Notes: a model not told the origin generated them from the letters alone. A DNA stretch of 64,000 bases from Microbispora hainanensis (GCF_036186745.1 NZ_CP108086.1:2728001-2792000); one strand, 5' to 3'. Shown: positions 17,641 through 26,297, counted from the stretch's first letter. Made by a program: numbers and translations.

Positions 17641-18167
17641 GTATGACCTTTGCGGCGCGTCTACAGTTTGCCCTTAGCCAGCTGGATCAAGCGCCCAACA
17701 CCACCGGCAAGGGAATGCGTCTGCAGCAGGTCATGGAGCTGGTGATCAGTGCGGCCCCTGGATTCACGGTCGTTGATCGCAACAAATTGGACATGCCCAA
17801 GAGTGCGGAAATTGATTTGTGGATATCCCATGACAGGCGGCCCGTCATACCTTTCATCGATCCACTCGTCCCGATCGAGTGCAAGAACGAAAACGGAAAG
17901 GCTTCGGCCAGCCAGATCCGAGATTTTGCTGGAAAGATCCAGGCAACGGGCGGGTCAGACGGCCTGCTCGTGGCCCGCAAGGGCCTATCTGGGGAAGGCC
18001 TCGAAAGCGCGCATAACGCGATTCATGGCTTTCTGAACAACGGCATCAGAATCCTCGTCCTGACCGGCAATGACTTATCCAAGATGCGCAAACCTAGTGA
18101 CTTCGCACCTCTCCTGAAAGAGCGCTACGTAGAGCTCCGACTCAATCGCACCTACGTCACCTTGTAG
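17637..18167 (+). CDS. Mrr-like PD-(D/E)XK restriction endonuclease-fold protein
   Basis: The 176-residue protein has a recognisable nuclease core: D60 in AEIDLWI, E81 and K83 in PIECKNE. An IRDFAGKIQATGGSDGLLVA segment then parallels the region after the active site in Mrr-type enzymes. It therefore probably cleaves nucleic acid. It begins inside the stop of the preceding gene (ATGA), so the two products are likely made in fixed ratio. A TTA codon lies at 18075. No methyltransferase is adjacent. The next 130 bases hold nothing I recognise. Confidence 0.7.
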   Translation: MSMTFAARLQFALSQLDQAPNTTGKGMRLQQVMELVISAAPGFTVVDRNKLDMPKSAEIDLWISHDRRPVIPFIDPLVPIECKNENGKASASQIRDFAGKIQATGGSDGLLVARKGLSGEGLESAHNAIHGFLNNGIRILVLTGNDLSKMRKPSDFAPLLKERYVELRLNRTYVTL

Positions 18168-18297
18168 CTGAATTAAGGCGCGCTTTCCTGAGCTGGCCAG
18201 TGTGCACGGAAGTGAATACGTTTGTGGGGCGGCAGCCAGCCGTGGTGCCCTTGCCCATGTACTCGCACTTCCCGCAACGGGGCAATTTGCAGGCGGA

Positions 18298-19515
18298 TCA
18301 GCGGGTCGTTGTTGATTTAGGGGCCAGCTCAGGTCGGGCGGTGACGGTGTCGCGTAAGAAGCTCAGCTTGGAGTAGAACGTGTGCTGTTCTGCCAAGCCG
18401 CTTGTCGCAAGGTGGTCCGAGAGCCAGCGGTCGATGCGTTCCATCTCCCGCAGTACCTCATCTTCGTCATGCTCCAGAAGGCTCCGCGAGCGCCGGTACT
18501 CCAGCTCACACTGCGACAGGACCACCTCGGGTGCCGCCATAAGGGAGCAGTGATCGAAGAAGATGCCATAGACGTGGCCGGTGCGCATCGACTCGCACTG
18601 GACGTCGTAGCGGACGCGCCGGAAGGGCGGCATGGCCTGCACCTGGAGGCCGAGCCTTGAGCCCAGGTACTCTCCGAAGCCGTCTGGAGCAACCTCGATG
18701 TCGGCGTACAGCTGCTCACGGCGTGCGAAGGCGTCCTCCGCATACCACTTGCGCTTCAGCACGTGCTTCCCGTCGACAGTGGGGATGAAAGACGCGTAGC
18801 CGCGTTCCGCAGCGGGGGCTGTGACCTCGAATAGATGGTTCTCGAAGGAGTAGATCTGGAATTCGTCGCGGTACTCCGGCCGGCAGTCGGGTAGCTCGCC
18901 GTAACGGAGGGCCTTCAGCAGCTCCATCGAGGCCGCCCAGATGTCCGTGCCCAGCGCCAGGTTGTACTTGTACTCCAGTTCTGTGCCCGCGAAGTGGGTG
19001 TGGAAGTACCTCAGGTGGTTGTTGAGCCGGAGCGCCGACGTCCTGTGTGCGGCCAGCATCGGGTCCAGCCAGCGCAGCGCTTCCACCGAGCCTCCGCCGA
19101 CCGGCTCGCGAGTGACGCGGACGAAGCAGGCGTCCTCGGGGTGGAACCGGATCTGCGCGTACGCGTGGTATCCGTCAGGGTGTTCGGCCAGGTAGCACAG
19201 CGGTACCAGACCAGGAGCGGAGGCCTCGCCGATCATCTCGCGCAGGGCCGCGCCGGCCATGGCGTCGGGCAGCAGGGCACTGCCCTCAATCAGGCCGCCT
19301 CCGAGCGGGGTGCTTTCTGCGGTCAGGGCGGTGACCTGGCACATACCAAGCGCGTCCCACCTCACGACTACTGTGATGCTCGGGACGCAGACCTCCTGCG
19401 AAGGCACCCGGACCAGGACGATCGGTTCGTCCGGGCGGCGGGGCGCGATCCCATTCAGCAGATGGACTCCTCCCAGGACGACCCAGGTGCCTCGCGGCTG
19501 CGCGTCATTGTCCAT
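18298..19515 (-). CDS. CYTH-like domain protein of unknown function
   Basis: The 405-residue protein has an N-terminal domain without known motifs. A region from about residue 178 begins TELEYKYNL, matching the ExExK signature of CYTH enzymes (E179, E181, K183). Further CYTH-like elements follow in order: LKRKWY, RRVRYD, GIFFDHCSLM and CELEYRRS. CYTH proteins act on organic triphosphates or make cyclic nucleotides with divalent metal. The assignment rests on motif order only. It lies between the nuclease pair and the deazaguanine operon and diverges from the NUDIX gene at 19664. Confidence 0.55.
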   Translation of the reverse strand: MDNDAQPRGTWVVLGGVHLLNGIAPRRPDEPIVLVRVPSQEVCVPSITVVVRWDALGMCQVTALTAESTPLGGGLIEGSALLPDAMAGAALREMIGEASAPGLVPLCYLAEHPDGYHAYAQIRFHPEDACFVRVTREPVGGGSVEALRWLDPMLAAHRTSALRLNNHLRYFHTHFAGTELEYKYNLALGTDIWAASMELLKALRYGELPDCRPEYRDEFQIYSFENHLFEVTAPAAERGYASFIPTVDGKHVLKRKWYAEDAFARREQLYADIEVAPDGFGEYLGSRLGLQVQAMPPFRRVRYDVQCESMRTGHVYGIFFDHCSLMAAPEVVLSQCELEYRRSRSLLEHDEDEVLREMERIDRWLSDHLATSGLAEQHTFYSKLSFLRDTVTARPELAPKSTTTR

Positions 19516-19663
19516 GGCTGGTACCTCCTCCAGGAGCGGGCACGTCAGCGTGCCTCTCCATGTCGTCGCTCTGGTTTCCGCTCGCCGCCTACACGGTGCG
19601 CGCCCGGAGGGTCATCCGGCCGCATTCACGGACCGAGCCGGGTGGCGGCATAGGGTGTGGCGG

Positions 19664-20194
19664 GTGACTCACGGTGTGCCTGGACAAGTGACCTTGGACG
19701 CGGCGATCGCTGATGCTCGCCTCGCTGTACTGGAGTTCGACGACGCTCGGGCCTGGCTGGATCGGGCCCGTCAAAGGCCAATGGAGCCGCTGGCGGCGGA
19801 GGTCTGGGTGACCGACCCCACCTGCAAGCACGTCCTGCTTGTGAGGCATCGCTGGCGCGGTTGGGTGCCGCCCGGAGGCAAGGTCGAGCCAGGTGAGACA
19901 CCACGAGCCGCCGCGTCCCGCGAACTCGCTGAGGAGACCGGTCTGCGGGCTGAGCTGCTGCCAGTTCCGGCGGCGGTATCCGTACGTTCCTACCGTGCGG
20001 ACTGGTCGCCGACGCTGGGCCTGTCGTATGCCGCGATCATCGACCGTGATGTCCCGCTCCACGGACAGAGCGGCCAGCCGCCGAAGTGGTTCCAACTCGG
20101 CGACGAGTGGGAGAGCGTCTTCCCCGAGGATCGCGACCGTATCCAGACGCACGTGCGCAGCCTGGCGGCCGAGCACCTGGGCGAGGTGGGCTGA
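19664..20194 (+). CDS. NUDIX hydrolase
   Basis: The 176-residue product has an N-terminal helical part of about 45 residues and then a NUDIX domain with GGKVEPGETPRAAASRELAE followed by ETGL, a complete catalytic box. The GTG at 19664 is one of several possible starts; none has a strong ribosome site. It is convergent with the NUDIX gene ending the deazaguanine operon, separated by about 20 bases. Confidence 0.82.
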   Translation: MTHGVPGQVTLDAAIADARLAVLEFDDARAWLDRARQRPMEPLAAEVWVTDPTCKHVLLVRHRWRGWVPPGGKVEPGETPRAAASRELAEETGLRAELLPVPAAVSVRSYRADWSPTLGLSYAAIIDRDVPLHGQSGQPPKWFQLGDEWESVFPEDRDRIQTHVRSLAAEHLGEVG

Positions 20195-20214
20195 GCCCCG
20201 TCGCGGACCACCCA

Positions 20215-20748
20215 TCAGATGATCTTGTCGATCTGGGCGAGGACGTCGTATGGCAGCGTCAGAAGCCGAAGGTCGTGCAGGAAGCGGGCCCATACCGGCG
20301 TCAGCCCAGGTTGCTCCCTGAACTCCGGTTCGCTGATATGCCCGGTGGCGTAGGCAGCGGTGCGTTGCGCGTACCGCTGGAGCTGATCAGGGTGTATCCA
20401 TCGGGGAGCGCGTACCTCTCGAGCGGACGGGCGGAGTGGACCGGTTGTCTGAGCCTGGTAGATCCACCAGCGGTGGCCGACTTCGCCGCTGATCGAGCGA
20501 CGGCACCGGTTGAGCCGCCATGCGGTCAGCAGCAGGTCGAGGTGGGTGACTGCCATGCCTACTTCTTCGGCGACCTCCGCGATCGCGGCCTGCTCGGGGC
20601 TGCCGTGCTGGTCGATGTGACCGGCAACGGGGGCGATACCGGGGGGTGGCGTCCCCCGTTCGAACATCAGGAGTCCGGCCGGCGAGGAGATGAGCACCCC
20701 GACGCTTGTGCGGTCGCAAAGTGTGTCGGGGAAAGCCAGTGCGGTCAT
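20215..20748 (-). CDS. NUDIX-fold protein, last gene of the deazaguanine operon
   Basis: The ATG at 20748 overlaps the methyltransferase stop as ATGA and was preferred to a longer frame. In the 177-residue product the NUDIX helix is GHIDQHGSPEQAAIAEVAEE followed by VGM. The central AEVAEEVG core is present but the first glutamate of the box is replaced by glycine and the usual arginine by alanine, so activity may be altered. As the ninth translationally linked gene it may process a nucleotide intermediate or clean up a side product. Confidence 0.7.
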   Translation of the reverse strand: MTALAFPDTLCDRTSVGVLISSPAGLLMFERGTPPPGIAPVAGHIDQHGSPEQAAIAEVAEEVGMAVTHLDLLLTAWRLNRCRRSISGEVGHRWWIYQAQTTGPLRPSAREVRAPRWIHPDQLQRYAQRTAAYATGHISEPEFREQPGLTPVWARFLHDLRLLTLPYDVLAQIDKII

Positions 20749-21584
20749 GGCTTCTCCCCAGGCCGTTGGGCGACGACGACGAGCCAACTCGTCACGATCG
20801 GAGCTTCGGGGGTGGTCAGGGCATACGCCTTGTCCAGGATCTCCAGGCGCTGCTCGTGGGTGAAGTCGCCGACGGGCCGGGTGAAGATCGGGATCGAGAG
20901 CCATGCCTTCTTCTCCGCCATGGTGCTGTGCTGAGCGGTGACCTCGGTGTCCAGGACGGTCAGCCCTGCGGCGGCTAGGTGCTCGGTGGCGGCCTCCAGT
21001 GACAGCTTGGGTTGTGCCTCCATGGCTAGGGGCGGCGTGTGGCCGTACTCGCGGACGGCGATCTGGTGGATCAGTGTGGTGAGCGAGGGGCCAGTGTGCG
21101 CGGTCTTCTCGTCCGGGTGGGCGACTCCCGCGAAGCCACTGCCGACGTTGAACACGAACCGGCCGCCGGGCCGCAGAACGCTCCGAACCGCGGTGAACAC
21201 GGCCGGGACGTCGGTCTTCCAGATCGCCGAGTTACACACCACGGCGTCGACCATGCGGGGGACGTGCTCAGCAAGCTCCTCGGCCTGGGCGGTGACCCAT
21301 GACAGGCGCGGGTCGGTCACGATACGGCGACCAACTCGCTGCATGGCGGCGGCGTTGTCCAGGGAGATGACCCGGGCCTCGGCTGGGACCAGGGCGAGGA
21401 CCGCCTCGGCAGTGGCGCCGGCTCCGCCGCACAGGTCGACCACCAGGCGGCTGACGGAGAGGCCTGCGCGCCGGGCCAGGTCGCGGCTGGTAGCGCCGTA
21501 CATGGGGAAGTCGCGGGTGAAGGCGGCGTACGCCTCCGCGGTGGTGTCTTCGTCCCAGCCGAGAAGGGCGTCCTGGGGTGCCAT
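20745..21584 (-). CDS. Class I SAM-dependent methyltransferase
   Basis: The 279-residue protein has motif I as LVVDLCGGAGATAEAVLAL and motif II as RVISLDNAAAM. The post-motif is DAVVCNSAIWKTD, and RSVLRPGGRFVFNVG is the typical strand and turn after it. The substrate is unknown; the acidic/aromatic NPPY signature of DNA adenine/cytosine-N4 enzymes is absent, so a small molecule or RNA is more likely. It lies between DUF2797 and the NUDIX gene in the deazaguanine operon. Confidence 0.82.
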   Translation of the reverse strand: MAPQDALLGWDEDTTAEAYAAFTRDFPMYGATSRDLARRAGLSVSRLVVDLCGGAGATAEAVLALVPAEARVISLDNAAAMQRVGRRIVTDPRLSWVTAQAEELAEHVPRMVDAVVCNSAIWKTDVPAVFTAVRSVLRPGGRFVFNVGSGFAGVAHPDEKTAHTGPSLTTLIHQIAVREYGHTPPLAMEAQPKLSLEAATEHLAAAGLTVLDTEVTAQHSTMAEKKAWLSIPIFTRPVGDFTHEQRLEILDKAYALTTPEAPIVTSWLVVVAQRPGEKP

Positions 21585-21635
21585 GCTGTACCTCGCTTTG
21601 GGGAGAAGAGTCGCGCTCGGTCGCGGGGCCGAGGT

Positions 21636-22559
21636 TCAGAACAGGAAAGCCTGGACCGCGGCACTCGGGGAGGAGAACGGGCCGAGGACGATGCGGCGGC
21701 CGGTGAGCGCGCCGAGGTCGAGGACGTAGTGCATCTCCTCGTCTCGGTCGAGGACGGCGAGGATCTGTGAACCGATGCAGGAGACGGTGGCGAAGCCGTG
21801 CTCACCTTTCCGTAGGTCGTACAGATAGAGCGCCCGCTTACTCCTGCCCGTGCGAAGGAGGTCCCCTTCGGCTGGCGGGGTCCATGCCTCCAGCACCAGC
21901 GGAGCGTTCATATCAGTGAGCGCGTCGGCGGCGCGCGCGACATGCTCCTCATGGGCAGTGCGGGCGGCAGCCAGGTCGATCAGGCCGGTCAGGGCTTGGA
22001 GCTTGGCCGCGGCCCGTACGATCTGCGGCAGTTGCAGGCGGCGGGCGAGCGCGTCTTCGAGATAGCGAACGGCGCGGCCGTCGGGGCTCTTGGTCACGTA
22101 GGTAGCGAAAAGTGCGCCCTGTTCGTCGAGGCGGGAGCGCTTGCGTGGCTCGGCGGCGGTGCCGACCTTGGTCGCTCCGTCGGCGAAGGTCGCCAGGTAC
22201 AGCCAATGCGGCTGGGCCATGTAGCGGACGAGCGCCTCAGGGGCGTGGCCGCCCTGATGGAACTGGTGGGCGAAGCGGAAATCGTCCTGCCGAGCGCACC
22301 GGGCGCACTGCCCGCTCTGCTCTGCAGGCGCGCGGTCGGGGCAGGCAAGGGCCTCCACACGGACGGACCCGGCGAACTGGTACCGACCCGTGCACCAACG
22401 GCCGGCAACGGCCACCCGGAAGCCGAGGCGCTGGCCCATGAACTCGGCGTACGCCAGCGACCCACCGGGAAGCGGAGCGAGCAGCAGCCGGGGATCGCCG
22501 GTCGCCCACGTGACGCCGTGGCACACGTACTCGGCGGCTTCGAATAAAGGCACTGGCAC
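21636..22559 (-). CDS. DUF2797 / GIY-YIG-like protein
   Basis: The GTG at 22559 follows GAGGAA at good spacing. The 307-residue protein has a Cys-containing N-terminal half (CARCARQDDFRFAH, a possible metal site with an upstream cysteine). It also has a GIY-YIG-like strand pair (HWLYLATFADGATKVGTA, then RKRSRLDEQGA). These match the DUF2797 family, whose function is not established. Its position inside the operon suggests a nucleic-acid-facing role, but that is inference. Confidence 0.7.
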   Translation of the reverse strand: MPVPLFEAAEYVCHGVTWATGDPRLLLAPLPGGSLAYAEFMGQRLGFRVAVAGRWCTGRYQFAGSVRVEALACPDRAPAEQSGQCARCARQDDFRFAHQFHQGGHAPEALVRYMAQPHWLYLATFADGATKVGTAAEPRKRSRLDEQGALFATYVTKSPDGRAVRYLEDALARRLQLPQIVRAAAKLQALTGLIDLAAARTAHEEHVARAADALTDMNAPLVLEAWTPPAEGDLLRTGRSKRALYLYDLRKGEHGFATVSCIGSQILAVLDRDEEMHYVLDLGALTGRRIVLGPFSSPSAAVQAFLF

Positions 22560-22590
22560 GATGTGTTCCTCGTCGTGGGGTGAGGGTGGT

Positions 22591-23292
22591 TCAGATGGCG
22601 AGCTCGAGGCGGCCGGCAAGGGCGTCGGCTACGGTCTTGAACACGGTGTCGCGGTCCATGTCGGTGACGTCCAGGGACAGCCAGTTGCCGCGTTGTTCCT
22701 GTTCGTTCAGTTGGGCCAGGACGGTGTCCTGGTAGCGGATGAAGTCCTCGTCGCCGCTGCCGGAGTGGCCGGTCTCCAGCGAGGTGAACTCGCCCTTGCG
22801 CCGCAGAGCTTCGCGGGCGCCGAGGCGCAGAAAGATCACAAGGTCGGGTTCGGTGAGGTGGGCGAAAACCTGCTCGGCGAGGTGCGTGGAGACGGCCGGG
22901 TTGACCGCGTAGCGGGCGAGGATCTTGTGGTGCGCGTTGTCGAGAATGACGTGGGTACCGGCGGCCAGCGCGGGCTGGATAACGAGCTTGTCCTGGAGGG
23001 AATACCAGGCAGCCAGCGCCAGCAGCCAGTAGTGGTCGCCGCAGGCCTGGGCGACCCGCACGTCGCGGCGGTAGACGAGTTCGTTGAGCCGGTCCAGATA
23101 GGCGGACAGATCAGGGTCCATGGGGACGTCGGTGGTGTGCTTGCCGACGAGGATGGCCGGGTGGCCGGTGTCGAGCAGGGCAAGGTGCAGGCGAGCGGCG
23201 AGAGTGGACTTGCCCGCCCCGTCGATGCCGGTGACCGTGATCTGCCGCCCGCGGGCGGCCCCGTGGGTGGCAGGGTGTGCTGCGACCGTCAT
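22591..23292 (-). CDS. Thymidylate kinase-like P-loop protein
   Basis: The 233-residue protein has Walker A GIDGAGKSTLAARL, the same as dTMP kinase. A downstream region contains an aspartate-rich LTEPDLVIFLRLGAREALRR, matching the DR/LID-proximal strand of that family. The DRY motif typical of dTMP kinase (substrate base specificity) is replaced by LDNAHHKILAR. A different nucleotide substrate, possibly a deazaguanine nucleotide, is therefore plausible. It is gene six of the operon, 17 bases after the phosphorylase-like gene. Confidence 0.75.
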   Translation of the reverse strand: MTVAAHPATHGAARGRQITVTGIDGAGKSTLAARLHLALLDTGHPAILVGKHTTDVPMDPDLSAYLDRLNELVYRRDVRVAQACGDHYWLLALAAWYSLQDKLVIQPALAAGTHVILDNAHHKILARYAVNPAVSTHLAEQVFAHLTEPDLVIFLRLGAREALRRKGEFTSLETGHSGSGDEDFIRYQDTVLAQLNEQEQRGNWLSLDVTDMDRDTVFKTVADALAGRLELAI

Positions 23293-23309
23293 GGTCGTAT
23301 CCCTCCGTT

Positions 23310-24377
23310 TCAGATGAGGCGGGCTGCCAGCCGGTTCGTGAGGATGTCGCGGATGCGGCCGACCAAGAGGGCGCGCCGCCGGACGACGTCACCGTGACGC
23401 TCATTCGACAGGTCCGCGGGGTAGTGGCGGGCGAGGTTGTTGGAGATGACGTGGAGGTAGCCGAAGCCAATCCCCGCGTTGCGCGCAGCCGCCCCCATCG
23501 AGCCGATCTCGGGATCCACGAAGGCGTGCTCGGCGTGCCTGGCCAGCCAGTCGCGGTTCTCCAGCAGGATCGATGGGGAAGTCACGTGGAGGCCCGTGTG
23601 CACACCGGGCTGGGCGACGGCGAAGTCGCCGAAGAAGTCGTTCCACGTGACGAGCTCACCGTCGACGAGGCTGGCATTGCCGGTCGCGAGCATCGTGTTG
23701 GGCTCGATCTGGGGTGCCAGAGCGCCGACCTTGCCCACGTAGACAAGGTCGCTGGCCCCGAGCTCGGCCAGTCGGTGGACCACGCGGCCGGCAACGTCGC
23801 CCCAGATACTGTGCCGGAAGCCGAGGTAGACCACACGACGGCCGTGCATCGTGGCCCGGTGCCAGGCATAGCCCGGCCCGTGCGTCCATACCGCGTCGGC
23901 AGGTGCCAGATGCTCCAGCGCCCAACCGACGATGACCAGGTCGCCGTCGAGCCCGAGGTTGAGCTGCGCGACGGCCGCACGGCACAGAGCTGGGTCGGGC
24001 AGTTGGTATGTGACGTTGTCAGTGGGACGACCGGTCATCGCGAGGTACGTCGCAATGATCAGCCCGTAGTGGTGGATGTAGTCGGTGCCGGGGAACGCCT
24101 TGACCAGCAGGTCTCGGCCGTGGGCCTCTGCCGTGGGGCGCTCCCAGTTGAAGAGCTTGCCGTCCTTCTCGTACCGGGAGATCTCCGCTCGGCGGTCATA
24201 TCCGCCAATGACCCGGATGTTGTCCCAGGACTGTTCCTGAACGAGGTGGTGGACCTTGATCTGCAGGTAGCGCAGCAGGCGGCCCGGGCTCATCGTGTGC
24301 CCGTCCACATTGATCGGCGCCGCGGGCAGAACCGCACTGGTGCTGCCGGCGAGCATCTGGTCGGGCGCGAGGCTCAT
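23310..24377 (-). CDS. Nucleoside phosphorylase-superfamily-like protein
   Basis: The 355-residue protein has no clear family, but its C-terminal half follows the PNP/UDP-phosphorylase layout. A strand ends in LVYVGKVGALAPQIEPNTML, comparable to the glycine-rich turn plus the SP/GD segment of PNP. FVDPEIGSMGAAARNAGI sits where the base-contacting Glu helix lies, and HVISNNLA where the catalytic Asp/Asn strand lies. If correct it could join or release a sugar from a deazaguanine base. The N-terminal 130 residues are unassigned. It overlaps the transglycosylase gene (ATGA). Confidence 0.5.
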   Translation of the reverse strand: MSLAPDQMLAGSTSAVLPAAPINVDGHTMSPGRLLRYLQIKVHHLVQEQSWDNIRVIGGYDRRAEISRYEKDGKLFNWERPTAEAHGRDLLVKAFPGTDYIHHYGLIIATYLAMTGRPTDNVTYQLPDPALCRAAVAQLNLGLDGDLVIVGWALEHLAPADAVWTHGPGYAWHRATMHGRRVVYLGFRHSIWGDVAGRVVHRLAELGASDLVYVGKVGALAPQIEPNTMLATGNASLVDGELVTWNDFFGDFAVAQPGVHTGLHVTSPSILLENRDWLARHAEHAFVDPEIGSMGAAARNAGIGFGYLHVISNNLARHYPADLSNERHGDVVRRRALLVGRIRDILTNRLAARLI

Positions 24378-25192
24378 GAGCGAGCCTCCGGGATCCGCAC
24401 ACTGCTGCCCGCTGCCGATCGGACGACGGCGATGTTCCGCCGGATCAGGTCGAACCGCTCCTCCGGGATCGGCCCGAGGTGTTCGATGCGCGGAGTCTTG
24501 GGCTTCTCATACGGCCCGTCGAGGAGCATCGCGATGCCCAGCGCGCCGAGCACGACTGGGGCGGCGCCGTCGACGGAGGCAATCCACTCATGCTCGCGCT
24601 GTTCGACCAGCTCCAGATGTCCGGTTCGGCCGAGGCCCAGCAGCCGGTAGACGATCCGCTCGTCGACCATGCCACGGTCCTCCAGGTAGCGGGTGGCTGT
24701 CCACCGCGTACGGCACAACTGCTCCTCGGGAGCGGGATGCCGGGAAGCGGGCAGTGCGATCGCGCCAACGTAGTCGCTGGAGACGAAGTGGTCGTAGCAG
24801 CGCAGCCACTCTTCGTCGTCCGCCGCGTGCAGTACTGCGCACAGGCGGAACTCATCGCTCATATCGTGGATCTCACGAGCGGCCTCGTCGCTGGCCTTGA
24901 TAGTCGCGGCTCCGTCCCGCATGACGTCCGGAAGGATGATCTCGCGGGCGCCGACCGCGCAAGCAGCCGCAACCAGATCGGCGGCCGGCAGAGCGTGGCC
25001 GAGATCGAAGACGCCATTGTCGACGATGATCTCCGCGCCACGTTCGGCCTCCCGACGGAAGAACGCCCGATAGGTGGAGTCGGACAAGACGCGCTGGGCG
25101 GCCACATGGTGCACGCGGGCCGGCTCCTGGGCGACGAACATCTCCAAGTATTCGGGCGGCGCGATCACCGAAAAGTCGATGGTCTTGGCCAT
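24374..25192 (-). CDS. tRNA-guanine transglycosylase superfamily protein, DpdA-like
   Basis: The 272-residue product starts at the ATG 25192, which overlaps the folE stop (TGATG). It has the TGT barrel pattern: IIVDNGVFDLG (first catalytic-type Asp), REIILPDVMRDGAAT, and WIASVDGAAPVVLGALG in the place of the nucleophile Asp. It lacks the CXCXXC zinc site of classical bacterial TGT and is short, which resembles phage and island DpdA enzymes that insert deazaguanines into DNA. The substrate here is unproven and could be DNA, tRNA or a small molecule. Confidence 0.65.
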   Translation of the reverse strand: MAKTIDFSVIAPPEYLEMFVAQEPARVHHVAAQRVLSDSTYRAFFRREAERGAEIIVDNGVFDLGHALPAADLVAAACAVGAREIILPDVMRDGAATIKASDEAAREIHDMSDEFRLCAVLHAADDEEWLRCYDHFVSSDYVGAIALPASRHPAPEEQLCRTRWTATRYLEDRGMVDERIVYRLLGLGRTGHLELVEQREHEWIASVDGAAPVVLGALGIAMLLDGPYEKPKTPRIEHLGPIPEERFDLIRRNIAVVRSAAGSSVRIPEARS

Positions 25193-25890
25193 CACACCGC
25201 TCCCCGCTGCCCCGAGGCGATGGTGAGGAATTGCTGGGAGAGGACCGGATCGTGCTTGAAAAGGCCGCCGACCTGCAGGGTGGTGGTGCGGGCGGCTTCC
25301 ATCCGCACCCCTCGCATACTCATGCACAAGTGGGTTCCGCGGACGGCGACCGCCACATCTTTGCCGCCGACCACGCGGGCGATCTCCTTGGCGACCTGCC
25401 GGGTGAACCGCTCCTGCACCTGGAGCCGTCCGGCGTAGTGCTGAGCGATCCGCCCGAACTTCGACAGCCCGATCACCTCACCGTCCGGCAGGTAACCGAT
25501 CGCGACCTCCAGGTTCATGGGCAGCAGGTGATGCTCGCACAGGGACCACACGCTCATGCCGCCAACCACGACGAGCTGAGCGCTGAGGCGGGTCTCCGTG
25601 AAGGACGTGACCATGGCACAGGGCTCGGGCATCAAGAATGAGCTCCACCAGGACGCGACCCGGGCCGGCGTGTCGACCAGGCCCTCCCGCTCGGGGTCCT
25701 CGCCGAGCGCGGCCAGCAGTTGGCCGATCAGCTCGGTGACGCGCTTGGTGTCGACCGGTCTCGGCGCTGCAGGGCCAGGCTGTGCTGGCACGGTCGCACT
25801 TTGACCGGGCGTGGAACCGTAGACGGCGTTCGTCATGGACGTCGCCTCGGTTGCAATGGTGGGGGAATTGAACATGGGGTGGGCGCTCAT
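25192..25890 (-). CDS. folE: GTP cyclohydrolase I
   Basis: The 232-residue protein is type IA GTP cyclohydrolase I, which converts GTP to dihydroneopterin triphosphate. The zinc and catalytic residues are visible in SLCEHHLLPM and RGTHLCMSMRG. A less conserved 45-residue N terminus precedes the core. It overlaps queD (ATGA) and the transglycosylase gene, so it is dedicated to this pathway rather than to general folate synthesis. Confidence 0.93.
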   Translation of the reverse strand: MSAHPMFNSPTIATEATSMTNAVYGSTPGQSATVPAQPGPAAPRPVDTKRVTELIGQLLAALGEDPEREGLVDTPARVASWWSSFLMPEPCAMVTSFTETRLSAQLVVVGGMSVWSLCEHHLLPMNLEVAIGYLPDGEVIGLSKFGRIAQHYAGRLQVQERFTRQVAKEIARVVGGKDVAVAVRGTHLCMSMRGVRMEAARTTTLQVGGLFKHDPVLSQQFLTIASGQRGAV

Positions 25891-26297
25891 CGCTCCTCCA
25901 CGTCGAAGCGAGCCCAGCTGTGCTCCGTCTCCCGGACCTGGACGGCGACCAGTCGGCCGGGGATACCCGGCTCGACGTTCTGGATGAACCAGCCAGCCAA
26001 GAACTGAGCCAGATGCTCAGAAGTCGGCTCGACGGGCATGATCTCGTGCAGGTTGTGGTGGTCAAGCTCGGTATCCAGGAACCTTCTGAACGGCGCGAGG
26101 TCCCCGAAGTCGGTGACGAAGCCTGGGCCTTCCAGGACCGCCGCAGTGAGGATCAACTCGACCTCGTAGCTGTGCCCGTGCTGCCGCGAGCACTTGTGCT
26201 CCGGCGCGAGGCTGGGGAGCCGGTGCCCGGCCTCGAAGTCGAACAACTTGCCGATGGTGTGCTTGCCCGGCGGGAGCGATACCGAGCTGAAGTCCAT
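25887..26297 (-). CDS. queD: 6-carboxytetrahydropterin synthase
   Basis: The ATG at 26297 follows GGGGAG; the longer frame to 26435 lies outside the family's usual length. The 136-residue product has the zinc histidines in FEAGHRL and QHGHSYEV, with the QueD-type catalytic cysteine in CSRQHGH. It makes 6-carboxy-5,6,7,8-tetrahydropterin from dihydroneopterin triphosphate, the substrate of QueE. It lies 140 bases downstream of queE and overlaps folE. Confidence 0.9.
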   Translation of the reverse strand: MDFSSVSLPPGKHTIGKLFDFEAGHRLPSLAPEHKCSRQHGHSYEVELILTAAVLEGPGFVTDFGDLAPFRRFLDTELDHHNLHEIMPVEPTSEHLAQFLAGWFIQNVEPGIPGRLVAVQVRETEHSWARFDVEER

